This document shows positions 6,833 through 12,773 of a stretch of DNA of 14,421 bases, one piece after another. The notes under the pieces are model-generated. The model worked only from the letters and a program-made list of their open reading frames with translations, was not told the origin of the DNA and did no database searches. Origin of the DNA: DASVDK01 sp036381125 [NCBI: Thermodesulfobacteriota bacterium] (GTDB taxonomy: Bacteria; DASVDK01); the NCBI GenBank assembly GCA_036381125.1, contig DASVDK010000220.1, positions 1-14,421 of the forward strand, given 5' to 3'. Every line of letters starts with the position of its first letter. Positions within the stretch are counted from its first letter, which is position 1. The position numbers and the translations under genes are program-made.

Positions 6833-6917
6833 CTTCGGCAGCCCCGCTGCCCGGATCTGGCCCGGGCCGGTAGCTTTGCGACCCCGCCTCGCGACGGGTG
6901 TGCTCTTCTCGGTGAAG
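6833..6917 (-). ncRNA. c-di-GMP-I (GEMM-I) riboswitch
   Basis: On the minus strand the GEMM hallmarks occur in order. P1 arms CTTC (6917-6914) and GAAG (6836-6833) close the element. A first hairpin beginning GCACACCCGTC has a GCGA (GNRA) tetraloop (6893-6890) and returns as GGCGGGGT. The highly conserved joint CGCAAAGC (6880-6873) then leads into CTACCGG. The second hairpin (GCCCGG/CCGGGC) is followed by AGCGGGGCTGCCG (6849-6837), equivalent to the tetraloop-receptor side, which closely resembles the V. cholerae Vc2 aptamer end. It lies in the leader of a diguanylate cyclase/PilZ operon about 140 bases before the start codon, as known GEMM riboswitches do. GEMM-Ib variants prefer 3',3'-cGAMP; I cannot settle ligand choice from memory of the discriminating base. 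Confidence 0.85.
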
Positions 6918-6940
6918 CGCCTTTCTGCGGTCGCCGGCCG

Positions 6941-6956
6941 AGCAAGCCCCGTGCCG
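6941..6956 (-). promoter_or_regulatory. Sigma-54 (-24/-12) promoter for the c-di-GMP operon
   Basis: Minus strand CGGCACG-GGGC-TTGCT matches the sigma-54 consensus TGGCACG-N4-TTGCW with only the first T changed; GG (6955-6954) and GC (6943-6942) are exactly 10 bases apart. Transcription would begin near 6930, about 13 bases before the GEMM aptamer. This arrangement (promoter, immediate aptamer, hairpin, gene) supports it well beyond a chance match. Confidence 0.65.
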
Positions 6957-7018
6957 TGGTTCCGCTGGCCGATGAACCGGGCACTTGCGGCCGGTCTCGG
7001 CGGCCGAGGCGTCGCGGA

Positions 7019-7038
7019 GCGTCACCCGAGGGTGACGC
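7019..7038. promoter_or_regulatory. 20-bp palindrome, candidate activator-binding site
   Basis: GCGTCACCC (7019-7027) and GGGTGACGC (7030-7038) are perfect inverted arms around a 2-base centre, typical of a dimeric DNA-binding protein rather than an RNA hairpin. It lies roughly 90-110 bases upstream of the predicted sigma-54 start near 6930, the usual position of enhancer-binding-protein sites. It is also close enough to affect the tRNA-Leu promoter. Confidence 0.5.
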
Positions 7039-7082
7039 GCCGTGCACCGGATGTTTCCGGGGCGGCCCGCGGGCCCGGTCGT

Positions 7083-7112
7083 TTGACAGGCCGCGCTCGG
7101 CGGTGGTACGAC
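7083..7112 (+). promoter_or_regulatory. Sigma-70 promoter for tRNA-Leu
   Basis: A perfect TTGACA at 7083-7088 is followed 18 bases later by TACGAC (7107-7112) as a poor -10. Transcription would start only a few bases before the tRNA at 7122. Confidence 0.5.
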
Positions 7113-7121
7113 CGCCTGCAA

Positions 7122-7207
7122 GCCGGGATGGTGGAACTGGTAGACACGGCGGACTTAAACTCCGCTGCCCCGGACGGGGCGTGGGGGTTCGAGGCCCTCT
7201 CCCGGCA
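7122..7207 (+). tRNA. tRNA-Leu (UAA), integration site of the downstream element
   Basis: Acceptor GCCGGGA pairs with TCCCGGC; the anticodon loop CTTAAAC carries UAA; a long variable arm (GCCCC/GGGGC) is typical of leucine tRNA; the T loop is TTCGAGG with a GGGGG/CCCTC stem. After discriminator A7207 the sequence is CTG rather than CCA, so the 3' end is not encoded, unlike tRNA-Cys in this window. The integrase gene ends 75 bases away, so the T-arm/acceptor part is probably the attL core. Confidence 0.95.
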
Positions 7208-7267
7208 CTGAGAATCCGCGCAGTTACGGCCTCGTAGCGGGCCGCCTCTCCCTCCGAGCCGCCCGAC

Positions 7268-7288
7268 TTCTAGCCAAAGTTCTAGCCA
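7268..7288. repeat. Tandem direct repeat TTCTAGCCA beside the attachment site
   Basis: TTCTAGCCA occurs at 7268-7276 and 7280-7288 (12-base period), the second copy containing the integrase stop codon. It lies between the tRNA 3' end and integrase, where tyrosine recombinases and excisionases have arm-type sites. Function is inferred from position. Confidence 0.45.
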
Positions 7289-8418
7289 TTGCCCGAGGCG
7301 CCCTTCGTCGCGCCCTTGAGGGCCGCGTCGAGCTTGTCGGCGGCCTCCCGGTCCATCCCCTCGAGCACGTGCGTGTAGAGGTCGGCCGTGATCCCGATGG
7401 TCGAGTGGCCGAGCCGCTCGCTGACGACCTTGAGGGGCACCCCCTGGCGGAGGAGGTGGCTGGCGTGGCCGTGCCGGGCATCGTGAAAGCGCATCCGGGG
7501 CAGCTTCGCCCGGATGAGGAAGTCGCGGAAGGCCCGGGTGAGGCGATCGGGCGGCCAGGGGGTGCCGTCCACCTGGGCGAGCACGAGGTCGTCGTCGCCG
7601 AGGCGCTTGCCGAGCTGCAGGAGGGTCTCGGCCTGCTTCGCCCGGTGCTTCTTGAGGGCCGCGACCGCGGCGGCCGGAAGCGCGACCGCCCGGGGCTTGC
7701 CTGACTTCGGCGGCTTGAACCGGAGGCCCGCCTTCGTCTGCTCGAGCGACTGGCGAACGGTGAGGCGCCCGGCGTCGAGGTCGACGTCGCGCCAGCGGAG
7801 CGCGAGCAGCTCGCCCCGCCGGCAGCCGGTCATGACCGCGAGGAGCACCGGCATGCCGAGCGGCGTCCCGGCCGTCGCCTCCACGAGCGCGATCGTCTTC
7901 GCCTCGTCGAGCGGCTGCACGGTATGGCGGGCCGGCTTCGGTGTCTCGACCGCATCGGCGACGTTCCGGCCGAGGAGGCCCTTCTTGACCGCCACGCGGA
8001 GCGCCCGGTGGAGCACCGCGTGCACCTGGCGGATCGTGGTCTCGGAGAGCTTCTTCTCCCGGAGGGCCGCGTAGGCCGCGTCGACCTGGAGAGGCGTGAG
8101 CTTCCCGAGCTTCACGTCGCCGAGGCGCGGCCGGAGGTGGAGGTCGACGATCTGCCGATAACGCTCGAGGGTCTTCGGCGTGACGGCCGGCGTCGCGTAC
8201 TGCTCGAGCCACGTGGTCAGCCACTCGCCGACCGTGCGTCGGGCGGGCTCGACGTAGGCGCCCTGGTCGAGCGCGCCGAGGAGCTTCCGCAGCTCCGTCT
8301 TCGCCGCCTCCTTCGTCGCGTGGCCCTCATGCCACTTGAGCCGTCGCTTCCCGCCCTCCCGGCCGAGATCCACGACCGGGTAGTAGCGGCCGTTCTTCTT
8401 CGCGATGAACCCGGGCAT
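7282..8418 (-). CDS. int: Tyrosine recombinase (phage-type integrase)
   Basis: A 378-residue protein with the usual three-part layout: an N-terminal arm-binding segment (about 1-55, FIAKKNGRYYPVVDLG), a SAM-like core-binding domain (about 62-155) and a catalytic domain (about 165-365). Catalytic residues are visible: R200 in TGCRRGELLALRW, a Lys near 239-241 in PPKSGKPRAV, H312-x-x-R315 in HDARHGHASHLL, H338 in RLGHS and the nucleophile Y348 in DLYTHV. It cuts and rejoins DNA at the att sites to integrate and, with an excisionase, excise the element. ATG 8418 has GGAGG 9 bases upstream. It lies 18 bases downstream of the unknown gene at 8437 and probably shares its transcript. Confidence 0.95.
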   Translation of the reverse strand: MPGFIAKKNGRYYPVVDLGREGGKRRLKWHEGHATKEAAKTELRKLLGALDQGAYVEPARRTVGEWLTTWLEQYATPAVTPKTLERYRQIVDLHLRPRLGDVKLGKLTPLQVDAAYAALREKKLSETTIRQVHAVLHRALRVAVKKGLLGRNVADAVETPKPARHTVQPLDEAKTIALVEATAGTPLGMPVLLAVMTGCRRGELLALRWRDVDLDAGRLTVRQSLEQTKAGLRFKPPKSGKPRAVALPAAAVAALKKHRAKQAETLLQLGKRLGDDDLVLAQVDGTPWPPDRLTRAFRDFLIRAKLPRMRFHDARHGHASHLLRQGVPLKVVSERLGHSTIGITADLYTHVLEGMDREAADKLDAALKGATKGASGNG

Positions 8419-8436
8419 CGCTACTGCCCTCCGTCT

Positions 8437-9267
8437 CTACTTGCCGCGTCCATGGCGCCGCGCCTTCGTCGGCGTCGGGGCGGCCGGCGGCTGCCCGCTC
8501 GTGTCGAGCCCGAGGAGCGCGCGCGCCTTGTCCGTGAGCCGGCCGCCCGAGGCCCCCTGCTTATGCGGGTACGTGAGGAGTCCTCGCTCTCGCGCCCGAT
8601 GCGCGAGGTCCGCCACCTGGCGCGCCGTGAGCGGCCGCGCCGCGCCCGGGAGCGTGATCGTCCGCGCGACCTCGGCCGCTGGCCGGCGGCTGCCGGCGGC
8701 TACGGCCTGTTCGTAGGCCGCCGCGATCCGCGCGTAGTCGGTATCCGACCAGCGCCGCCGCCGGCCGCCGGGCCGCGGGCGGGCCGCGAGGGCCTGCCGC
8801 TCGAGGCCGGGGCGACCCAGGGCCTGCCGGAGGGCCGCCTCGCCGCGCTCAGCCTCGAGATAGGCCAGGATCTCCCGGAGCTGCTCCCGGTGCCGCCAGA
8901 GCGACACCCGCCGGAGAATGGTGCCCGTGAGCCCACCGGGCGGGACTAGGTCGGCGACCTCCGCCCGGAGGCCCTCGCCGGCCCACTGCCCGGGCTTGTC
9001 TCTGCGGGGCGCGCCCTCGGCGTGCGGGAACACGCGGAGCTCCGCGACCACCGGCATGCCGTCCTGCACGACGAGGCGGTAGGCAGCGAGCCACCCGTCA
9101 GGCAGCGGGACCTCCAGCCAAGCGGATCGCACCTCCCCGCGCTGAAGGCCGTAGGTCCGCGTGCCCGTGCGTGGGTCGGTGCGAAGGAGGACCGGCGTCA
9201 CCCCGGCGTCGGTGCGGAGCCTGGCCTCGAGCCGAGAGCCGCCGGGCGGGGGCTGTCGTCGCGTCAT
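8437..9267 (-). CDS. Element protein of unknown function with C-terminal HTH-like region
   Basis: A 276-residue protein from ATG 9267; GTG at 9288 would add 7 residues. I do not recognise a named family. The N-terminal part (about 10-110) is beta-rich (VTPVLLRTDPRTGTRTYGLQ, AAYRLVVQDGMPVVAELRVFP). A mid section is helical (ILAYLEAERGEAALRQAL). The C-terminal 90 residues (DTDYARIAAAYEQAVAAGSRRPAAEVARTI, then TARQVADLAHRARERGLLT) read like the 'Y..vA..Y..A...G..P...VA......S...A...V..AR.RGLL' segments I recall from actinobacterial and phage integrative elements, probably a winged or simple helix-turn-helix. Lys/Arg-rich end. It lies upstream of integrase in a leftward operon, so a role in integration control or DNA binding is inferred. 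Confidence 0.7.
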   Translation of the reverse strand: MTRRQPPPGGSRLEARLRTDAGVTPVLLRTDPRTGTRTYGLQRGEVRSAWLEVPLPDGWLAAYRLVVQDGMPVVAELRVFPHAEGAPRRDKPGQWAGEGLRAEVADLVPPGGLTGTILRRVSLWRHREQLREILAYLEAERGEAALRQALGRPGLERQALAARPRPGGRRRRWSDTDYARIAAAYEQAVAAGSRRPAAEVARTITLPGAARPLTARQVADLAHRARERGLLTYPHKQGASGGRLTDKARALLGLDTSGQPPAAPTPTKARRHGRGK

Positions 9268-9276
9268 GGCCCAGAA

Positions 9277-9293
9277 GGTACCGCGCACGTACC
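9277..9293. promoter_or_regulatory. Inverted repeat overlapping the leftward promoter/start
   Basis: GGTAC (9277-9281) and GTACC (9289-9293) are perfect arms around 7 bases. A -10-like TATACT is read leftward at 9299-9294, though no convincing -35 accompanies it. The palindrome would cover the start of the leftward transcript and is a candidate operator for the adjacent Xre-like protein. Confidence 0.35.
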
Positions 9294-9354
9294 AGTATAG
9301 TCAATAGTCCGGCTGGCTCCTGCTTCTGGAAAACTGCCGCCAGAATCGCGAACG

Positions 9355-9384
9355 TTGACCGTAATCAGTAGCGTGACGTACTAT
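9355..9384 (+). promoter_or_regulatory. Strong sigma-70 promoter of the rightward operon
   Basis: TTGACC (9355-9360), an 18-base spacer and TACTAT (9379-9384) make the best -35/-10 pair in the window. The predicted start at about 9391 coincides with the ATG at 9392, implying a leaderless mRNA. AGTA (9367-9370) and TACT (9379-9382) form a small dyad across the -10 that could be part of an operator. Confidence 0.6.
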
Positions 9385-9391
9385 CGCCGCC

Positions 9392-9637
9392 ATGTCGACA
9401 CACGCGCTTGACGATGCTCTGGTTCGCGCCCGCCGGGCGCGTCGGCTGCCATCGCCGGCCGCTCGCCGCCAGCTCCGGGTGCAAGCGGGACTGACGCAGC
9501 TCGACATCGCCCGAGCCCTTGGCGTGACGCGCGAATGCGTGGCTCGCTGGGAACTTGGGTGTCGGACCCCACGAGGGGTCTTGCTCGATCGTTACATCGA
9601 GCTGCTCGACCGCCTCGCCGTCGAGGCCGTACGATGA
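9392..9637 (+). CDS. Xre-family helix-turn-helix regulator
   Basis: An 81-residue protein. A basic N-terminal helix (residues 10-32) precedes an HTH at about 33-60: QAGLTQLDIARALGVTRECVARWELGCRTP, with the classic GLTQ..IA..LGV....V..WE pattern. The last 20 residues are a leucine-rich helix that could dimerise. As first rightward gene, divergent from the int operon, it is the likely decision-point repressor of the element. It has no ribosome-binding site and appears leaderless. Its stop overlaps the next ATG (ATGA). Confidence 0.85.
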   Translation: MSTHALDDALVRARRARRLPSPAARRQLRVQAGLTQLDIARALGVTRECVARWELGCRTPRGVLLDRYIELLDRLAVEAVR

Positions 9638-9843
9638 CGCTCGAGGAGCTGGCCCGCGAACGGCGGGCGGTCCTGCCGGCTGAGGTCGTCTTTCGGCTGC
9701 TCGGTTGCGGCCGGACCGCCGGCTACGCGCACGTCCGCTGTGGTGACTTCCCACTCCGCGCGATCCGGGTCGGGCGGAAGGTGGTCTTCTCGACCGTCGA
9801 GGTGCGGCGCGCCCTCGGCCTCGAGCCGGAGCGGCCGGCGTGA
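9634..9843 (+). CDS. AlpA/excisionase-like MerR-type HTH protein
   Basis: A 69-residue protein with the short winged-helix pattern of excisionase-family (HTH_17-like) proteins: AEVVFRLLGCGRTAGYAHVRCGDFPLRAIRVGRKVVFSTVEVRRALGL, i.e. a helix-turn-helix followed by the 'G.fP..RvGrk..f....v...L' wing. Such proteins bend att-site DNA to direct excision or activate int transcription (AlpA of P4-type elements). The start ATG overlaps the preceding stop by one base pair shift (ATGA) and its stop overlaps the next GTG (GTGA), so it is translationally coupled on both sides. Confidence 0.8.
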   Translation: MTLEELARERRAVLPAEVVFRLLGCGRTAGYAHVRCGDFPLRAIRVGRKVVFSTVEVRRALGLEPERPA

Positions 9844-10193
9844 CGCTCCTCGACCGGCTGCCCCCGCGCGTCCGCGCTCGGGCGCGCCGGCTCATCGAGG
9901 CGGTCATTCGGGAGGGGCGGGCCCAGACGCCCGCCGGCGTCGTCGAGGCCGTCGAGGCGCGCACCCGAGCCCGGCTCGACGCCGCGCCCTGGCGGCACGA
10001 CTGGCCGCGCGTCGAAGGCGAGGCGCTCGTCTTTCACGGCGTGCGCGGTCACCGAGCGGAGGCCCTCGCGTTGGCCGAGGCGGCGCTCCGCGAGGCCGAG
10101 CGGGCGGTAGATGGCCCCTACAACCGACAGGCGAGCCTCGCGCTCGACCGCGCCCTCGCCGAGGTCGAGCGGCTGCGAGAAGGCGCCCCGTGA
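9840..10193 (+). CDS. Small helical protein of unknown function
   Basis: A 117-residue protein that I do not recognise. It is almost wholly helical and Ala/Arg/Glu-rich (RLIEAVIREGRAQTPAGVVEAV, then ALALAEAALREAERAVD), with a central APWRHDWPRVEGEALVF stretch. No membrane segment, cysteines or catalytic motif are evident. GTG start and stop both overlap neighbours (GTGA, TGATG), so it is expressed with the excisionase-like and primase genes. A replication accessory or DNA-binding role is possible by context only. Confidence 0.65.
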   Translation: MTLLDRLPPRVRARARRLIEAVIREGRAQTPAGVVEAVEARTRARLDAAPWRHDWPRVEGEALVFHGVRGHRAEALALAEAALREAERAVDGPYNRQASLALDRALAEVERLREGAP

Positions 10194-10819
10194 TGGCCGT
10201 CGCCACGCTGTTCGAGCCACACCGGGCCGACTGCCACGCGAGCGGGCTCAGTGATGAGACGATCGCGCGCGCGGACCTCTTCTCGGTCCCACCGGGCGAC
10301 CTCAACCGCCTCTGCGGACGGGAGATCCCGGCCGGCCACTCCGGGCTCGGCTTCCCATACGAGCGCGGCGCTCGCCCCTTCACGCGCGTGAAGCTCTTCC
10401 CGGCCCTCCGGACCGGCGACGGCCGGCAGGTCAAGTACCTGCAGCCGGCGAACTCGCCCGTCCGGGCGTACCTCCGGGGGCTCGACCTCTGCGGCGACCG
10501 CGAGACGATCCTCGCGGACCCGAGCGTCTCTCTCCGGATCACCGAGGGCGAGAAGAAAGCGCTCGCGCTCTGCCAGGCGAAGCTCCCCACGATCGGTCTC
10601 GGCGGGATCTGGAACTTCCGCGCGAAGACGCTGCCGCCCGACCAGTTGATCGCCGACCTCGAGGTGGTCGAGTGGGCGCGGCGCCTCGTCTACCTCGTCC
10701 CGGACAGCGACGCCTGGGCGAACGAACACGTCCTCGATGCGGTGTTCCGGTTGGCGCGCCTCCTCGAGGCCCGCCGGGCGACCGTCAGCGTCGTGCAGAT
10801 CCCGGAGGGCGGGCGGTGA
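10193..10819 (+). CDS. DUF3854-type TOPRIM-like primase component
   Basis: A 208-residue protein. The N-terminal 60 residues (LFEPHRADCHASGLSDETIARADLFSVP, then GLGFPY) match the leader seen in DUF3854 proteins of mobile elements. Residues about 113-141 read VSLRITEGEKKALALCQAKL then PTIGLGGIWNF, the TOPRIM Glu motif (E118, E120). LVYLVPDSDAWAN (about 166-178) supplies the acidic D171-x-D173 pair. TOPRIM domains coordinate metal for RNA primer synthesis. It sits directly before the SF3 helicase with overlapping GTGA, so the two probably form a primase-helicase pair encoded by separate genes. No zinc-binding domain is visible, so activity needs testing. Confidence 0.78.
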   Translation: MAVATLFEPHRADCHASGLSDETIARADLFSVPPGDLNRLCGREIPAGHSGLGFPYERGARPFTRVKLFPALRTGDGRQVKYLQPANSPVRAYLRGLDLCGDRETILADPSVSLRITEGEKKALALCQAKLPTIGLGGIWNFRAKTLPPDQLIADLEVVEWARRLVYLVPDSDAWANEHVLDAVFRLARLLEARRATVSVVQIPEGGR

Positions 10820-12315
10820 AGGTCGGCGCCGACGACTTCCTCGCCGCCCGCGGCGACCTCGGGCCGGCCGCCTGGCGGAAGCTCGAGCAGAAGGCCATCA
10901 CGCTCGCGCACCCGGTCTTCGCCCGCTTCCGGCGGCGCGAGGCGAGCGAACGCGCGGCGATCCCGGAGCGCGATGGCCTCACGGACACCGGCAACGCCGA
11001 GCGCCTCGTCGCGGCCGATGGCGAGGATCTCCGGTACTGCGAGCAGGCCGGCCGCTGGTTCGTCTACGACCACGCAGCCGGCGTGTGGATCCGGGACGAG
11101 GCCGGCGAGGTCATGCGCCGGGCGAAGATGATCCCGCGCGCCATGTACCAGGAGGCGGCCGGGCTCGCGGACGACAAGGCCCGCGCCGCGCTCGTCGCGC
11201 ACGCCCGGAAGAGCGAGAGCGAGCCGGCGCTGCGTCGGATGGTCAAGCTCGCCGAGAGTGAGCCGGGGATCCCGATCCGCCTCGACGCCTTCGACGCCGA
11301 TCCGTGGGTCTTCAACGTCGCGAACGGCACCCTCGATCTGCGTGAGGGCACCTTCGGCCCGCACCGGCGCGAGCGCCTCCTCACGAAGCGCGCGCCGGTC
11401 GCCTACGATCCTGACGCCGAGTGCCCGACCTTCCGCGCCTTCCTCGCGCGCATCTTCGCCGGCGACCAGGACGTGATCGGGTTCGTCCAGCGCGCGGTCG
11501 GCTACAGCCTGACCGGCGACACGAGCGAGCAGATCCTCCTCTTCCTCTGGGGGCTCGGGGCGAACGGCAAGACGACGCTGCTCGAGTTGCTGCGCGCCCT
11601 CCTCGGCGACTACGCCGAGGTGGCGGACTTCTCGACCTTCCTCGCGAGCGACCGGGACGGCCCGCGCAACGACCTCGCGAAGCTCCGGGCCGCGCGTCTC
11701 GTGACGGCCGTCGAGGTGGGCGAGGGGCGCCGCCTCGCTGAGGCGCTCGTCAAGCAGGTGACCGGCGGCGACATGCTGACCGCCCGGTTCCTCTTCCACG
11801 AATTCTTCACCTTCCGGCCGGCCTTCAAGCTCTGGCTGGCCGCGAACCACAAGCCCGCGATCAAGGGCACCGATCACGCGATCTGGCGGCGCATCCGGCT
11901 CATCCCCTTCACGGTCACGATCCCACCCGAGGAGCAGGACCGGGACCTCCCGGCGAAGCTCCGGGCCGAGCTGTCGGGCGTCCTGAATTGGGCGCTCGAG
12001 GGGTGCCGGGCCTGGCAGCGCGACGGGCTCGGCCAGGCCGAGGCGGTCCGCCAGGCGACGGCGGCGTACCAGGCCGAGCAGGACCCGGTCGGGCCCTTCC
12101 TCGACGAGGCGTGCGTCCTCGAGCCGTCCGCCTACGTCCCGTCGAACGCCCTCCGGAACGCCTACGAGCGCTGGTGTGAGGCGAACGGGGAGAAGCCGGT
12201 CTCGCCCCGGGCGTTCGCCGATCGCCTCAAGGAGCGGGGCCTCGTGGCCGACAAGGGCACGGGCGGGCGCCGGCAGTGGCTCGGGATCCGTCTCGTCGAG
12301 GGGAGCGAGCGGTGA
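10816..12315 (+). CDS. D5/P4-type phage replication protein (SF3 helicase)
   Basis: A 499-residue protein starting at GTG 10816, overlapping the previous stop. Residues about 60-235 match the D5_N-like lead-in (RYCEQAGRWFVYDHAAGVW, FNVANGTLDLREG, CPTFRAFLARIF). The SF3 AAA+ core follows: Walker A GLGANGKTT (246-254), Walker B RLVTAVEV (about 294-301), motif C FKLWLAANHKP (337-347) and an arginine-finger region WRRIRLIPF (357-365). A C-terminal winged-helix type region (about 405-499, FLDEACVLEP, ALRNAYERWCEANGEKPVSPRAFADRLKERG) probably binds origin DNA. These proteins unwind the element's origin and recruit the host replisome. The N-terminal polymerase domain of large P4 alpha-type proteins is lacking; the upstream TOPRIM-like gene may provide it. 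Confidence 0.93.
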   Translation: MKVGADDFLAARGDLGPAAWRKLEQKAITLAHPVFARFRRREASERAAIPERDGLTDTGNAERLVAADGEDLRYCEQAGRWFVYDHAAGVWIRDEAGEVMRRAKMIPRAMYQEAAGLADDKARAALVAHARKSESEPALRRMVKLAESEPGIPIRLDAFDADPWVFNVANGTLDLREGTFGPHRRERLLTKRAPVAYDPDAECPTFRAFLARIFAGDQDVIGFVQRAVGYSLTGDTSEQILLFLWGLGANGKTTLLELLRALLGDYAEVADFSTFLASDRDGPRNDLAKLRAARLVTAVEVGEGRRLAEALVKQVTGGDMLTARFLFHEFFTFRPAFKLWLAANHKPAIKGTDHAIWRRIRLIPFTVTIPPEEQDRDLPAKLRAELSGVLNWALEGCRAWQRDGLGQAEAVRQATAAYQAEQDPVGPFLDEACVLEPSAYVPSNALRNAYERWCEANGEKPVSPRAFADRLKERGLVADKGTGGRRQWLGIRLVEGSER

Positions 12316-12728
12316 GACAGTGGCGCCTGACCGAGGAGTGGCGCCTCAGGGCGCCTGATTCCCTTTTAAGCGCATTACGCGCGCGCACGAGAGACTTTCC
12401 GGAACAGGCGCCACAGGCGCCACTGGCGCCACTCAGGCGCCACTCGCCAGGCGCCGCGAGCGCCGCCCGCCTCGCCGTGCTCGACGCCGCCGAGGCCGCC
12501 AGGTGGCCGCGCCTCGCGCTCGGGCGCCTCGTGATCGGGCCGGGCGAGACTCGGTGGCGCCAGGGGGTCACCCTGGCCGAGCCGGAGGAGGTTCAGGCGA
12601 TCGCCGCGGGGCTCGCGATCGTCACCGATGGGCGGGGCCTCGGGTCTGTCTCGCAGGGGGGCCCGAGGAGGGATGCCGGGGCGGTGTGCGCCGGACGCCG
12701 CCCCAGGCGGGGCCCGCAGAGACGATGA
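12312..12728 (+). CDS. Unknown protein encoded across the GGCGCC repeat cluster
   Basis: A 138-residue frame with GTG start at 12312 overlapping the helicase stop (GTGA). The first 50 residues are unusual: WRLTEEWRLRAPD, then FPEQAPQAPLAPLRRHS, both encoded by repeated GGCGCC boxes, so the protein sequence there may be a by-product of DNA constraint. Residues about 55-115 look like a normal fold (SAARLAVLDAAEAARWPRLALGRLVIGPGETRW, VQAIAAGLAIVTDG). The end is Arg/Gly-rich. I do not recognise it. Translational coupling and clean start argue for a real gene, but it could be partly a shadow of a replication origin. Confidence 0.55.
   Translation: MRQWRLTEEWRLRAPDSLLSALRARTRDFPEQAPQAPLAPLRRHSPGAASAARLAVLDAAEAARWPRLALGRLVIGPGETRWRQGVTLAEPEEVQAIAAGLAIVTDGRGLGSVSQGGPRRDAGAVCAGRRPRRGPQRR
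12319..12455. repeat. GGCGCC repeat cluster with AT-richer core, candidate origin
   Basis: GGCGCC occurs at 12322, 12340, 12350, 12407, 12416, 12425, 12436 and 12450. The flanking bases give the left boxes the form AGTGGCGCCT and the right boxes CAGGCGCCAC(T). AGTGGCGCCTGA (12319-12330) and TCAGGCGCCACT (12433-12444) are a perfect 12-bp inverted pair. Between the two groups lies 12357-12375, with CCCTTTTAAG and CGCATTA, much richer in A and T than its surroundings. Iteron-like boxes flanking an AT-rich core just after an SF3 helicase gene are what a replication origin would look like; this is inference. Confidence 0.5.
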
Positions 12729-12755
12729 CGAACCGGGCCGCCGGCCGGCCCTGAC

Positions 12756-12773
12756 CGGGGCGTGAGCGCCCCG
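12756..12773 (+). promoter_or_regulatory. Hairpin abutting the ribosome-binding site of the next gene
   Basis: CGGGGCG (12756-12762) and CGCCCCG (12767-12773) form a perfect 7-bp stem with loop TGAG, directly followed by the AAGGAG at 12774-12779. It may stabilise or process the mRNA, or tune translation of the gene at 12786, the only rightward gene not overlapped with its predecessor. Confidence 0.4.

Noticed and set aside
7924-8949. 341-codon plus-strand frame opposite integrase and its neighbour
   Set aside because: It spans two supported minus-strand genes and is Arg/Ala-rich with no motif.
9299-9322. A full leftward sigma-70 promoter using TATACT
   Set aside because: No -35-like hexamer lies 16-18 bases upstream, so only the -10 resemblance is mentioned in the operator entry.
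10690-11877. 395-codon minus-strand frame opposite the SF3 helicase
   Set aside because: The Walker motifs and motif C are on the plus strand; the antisense frame is rich in Glu/Arg/Ala from mirrored codons.
12405-12455. Short repeats as a CRISPR array
   Set aside because: Repeat units are only about 9-14 bases with no constant-length unique spacers and no cas genes.
12638-12668. CCTCGGG/CCCGAGG inverted repeat near the end of the unknown gene at 12312
   Set aside because: Seven-bp arms with a 17-base loop are expected by chance in DNA of this composition, and nothing in context calls for a signal.
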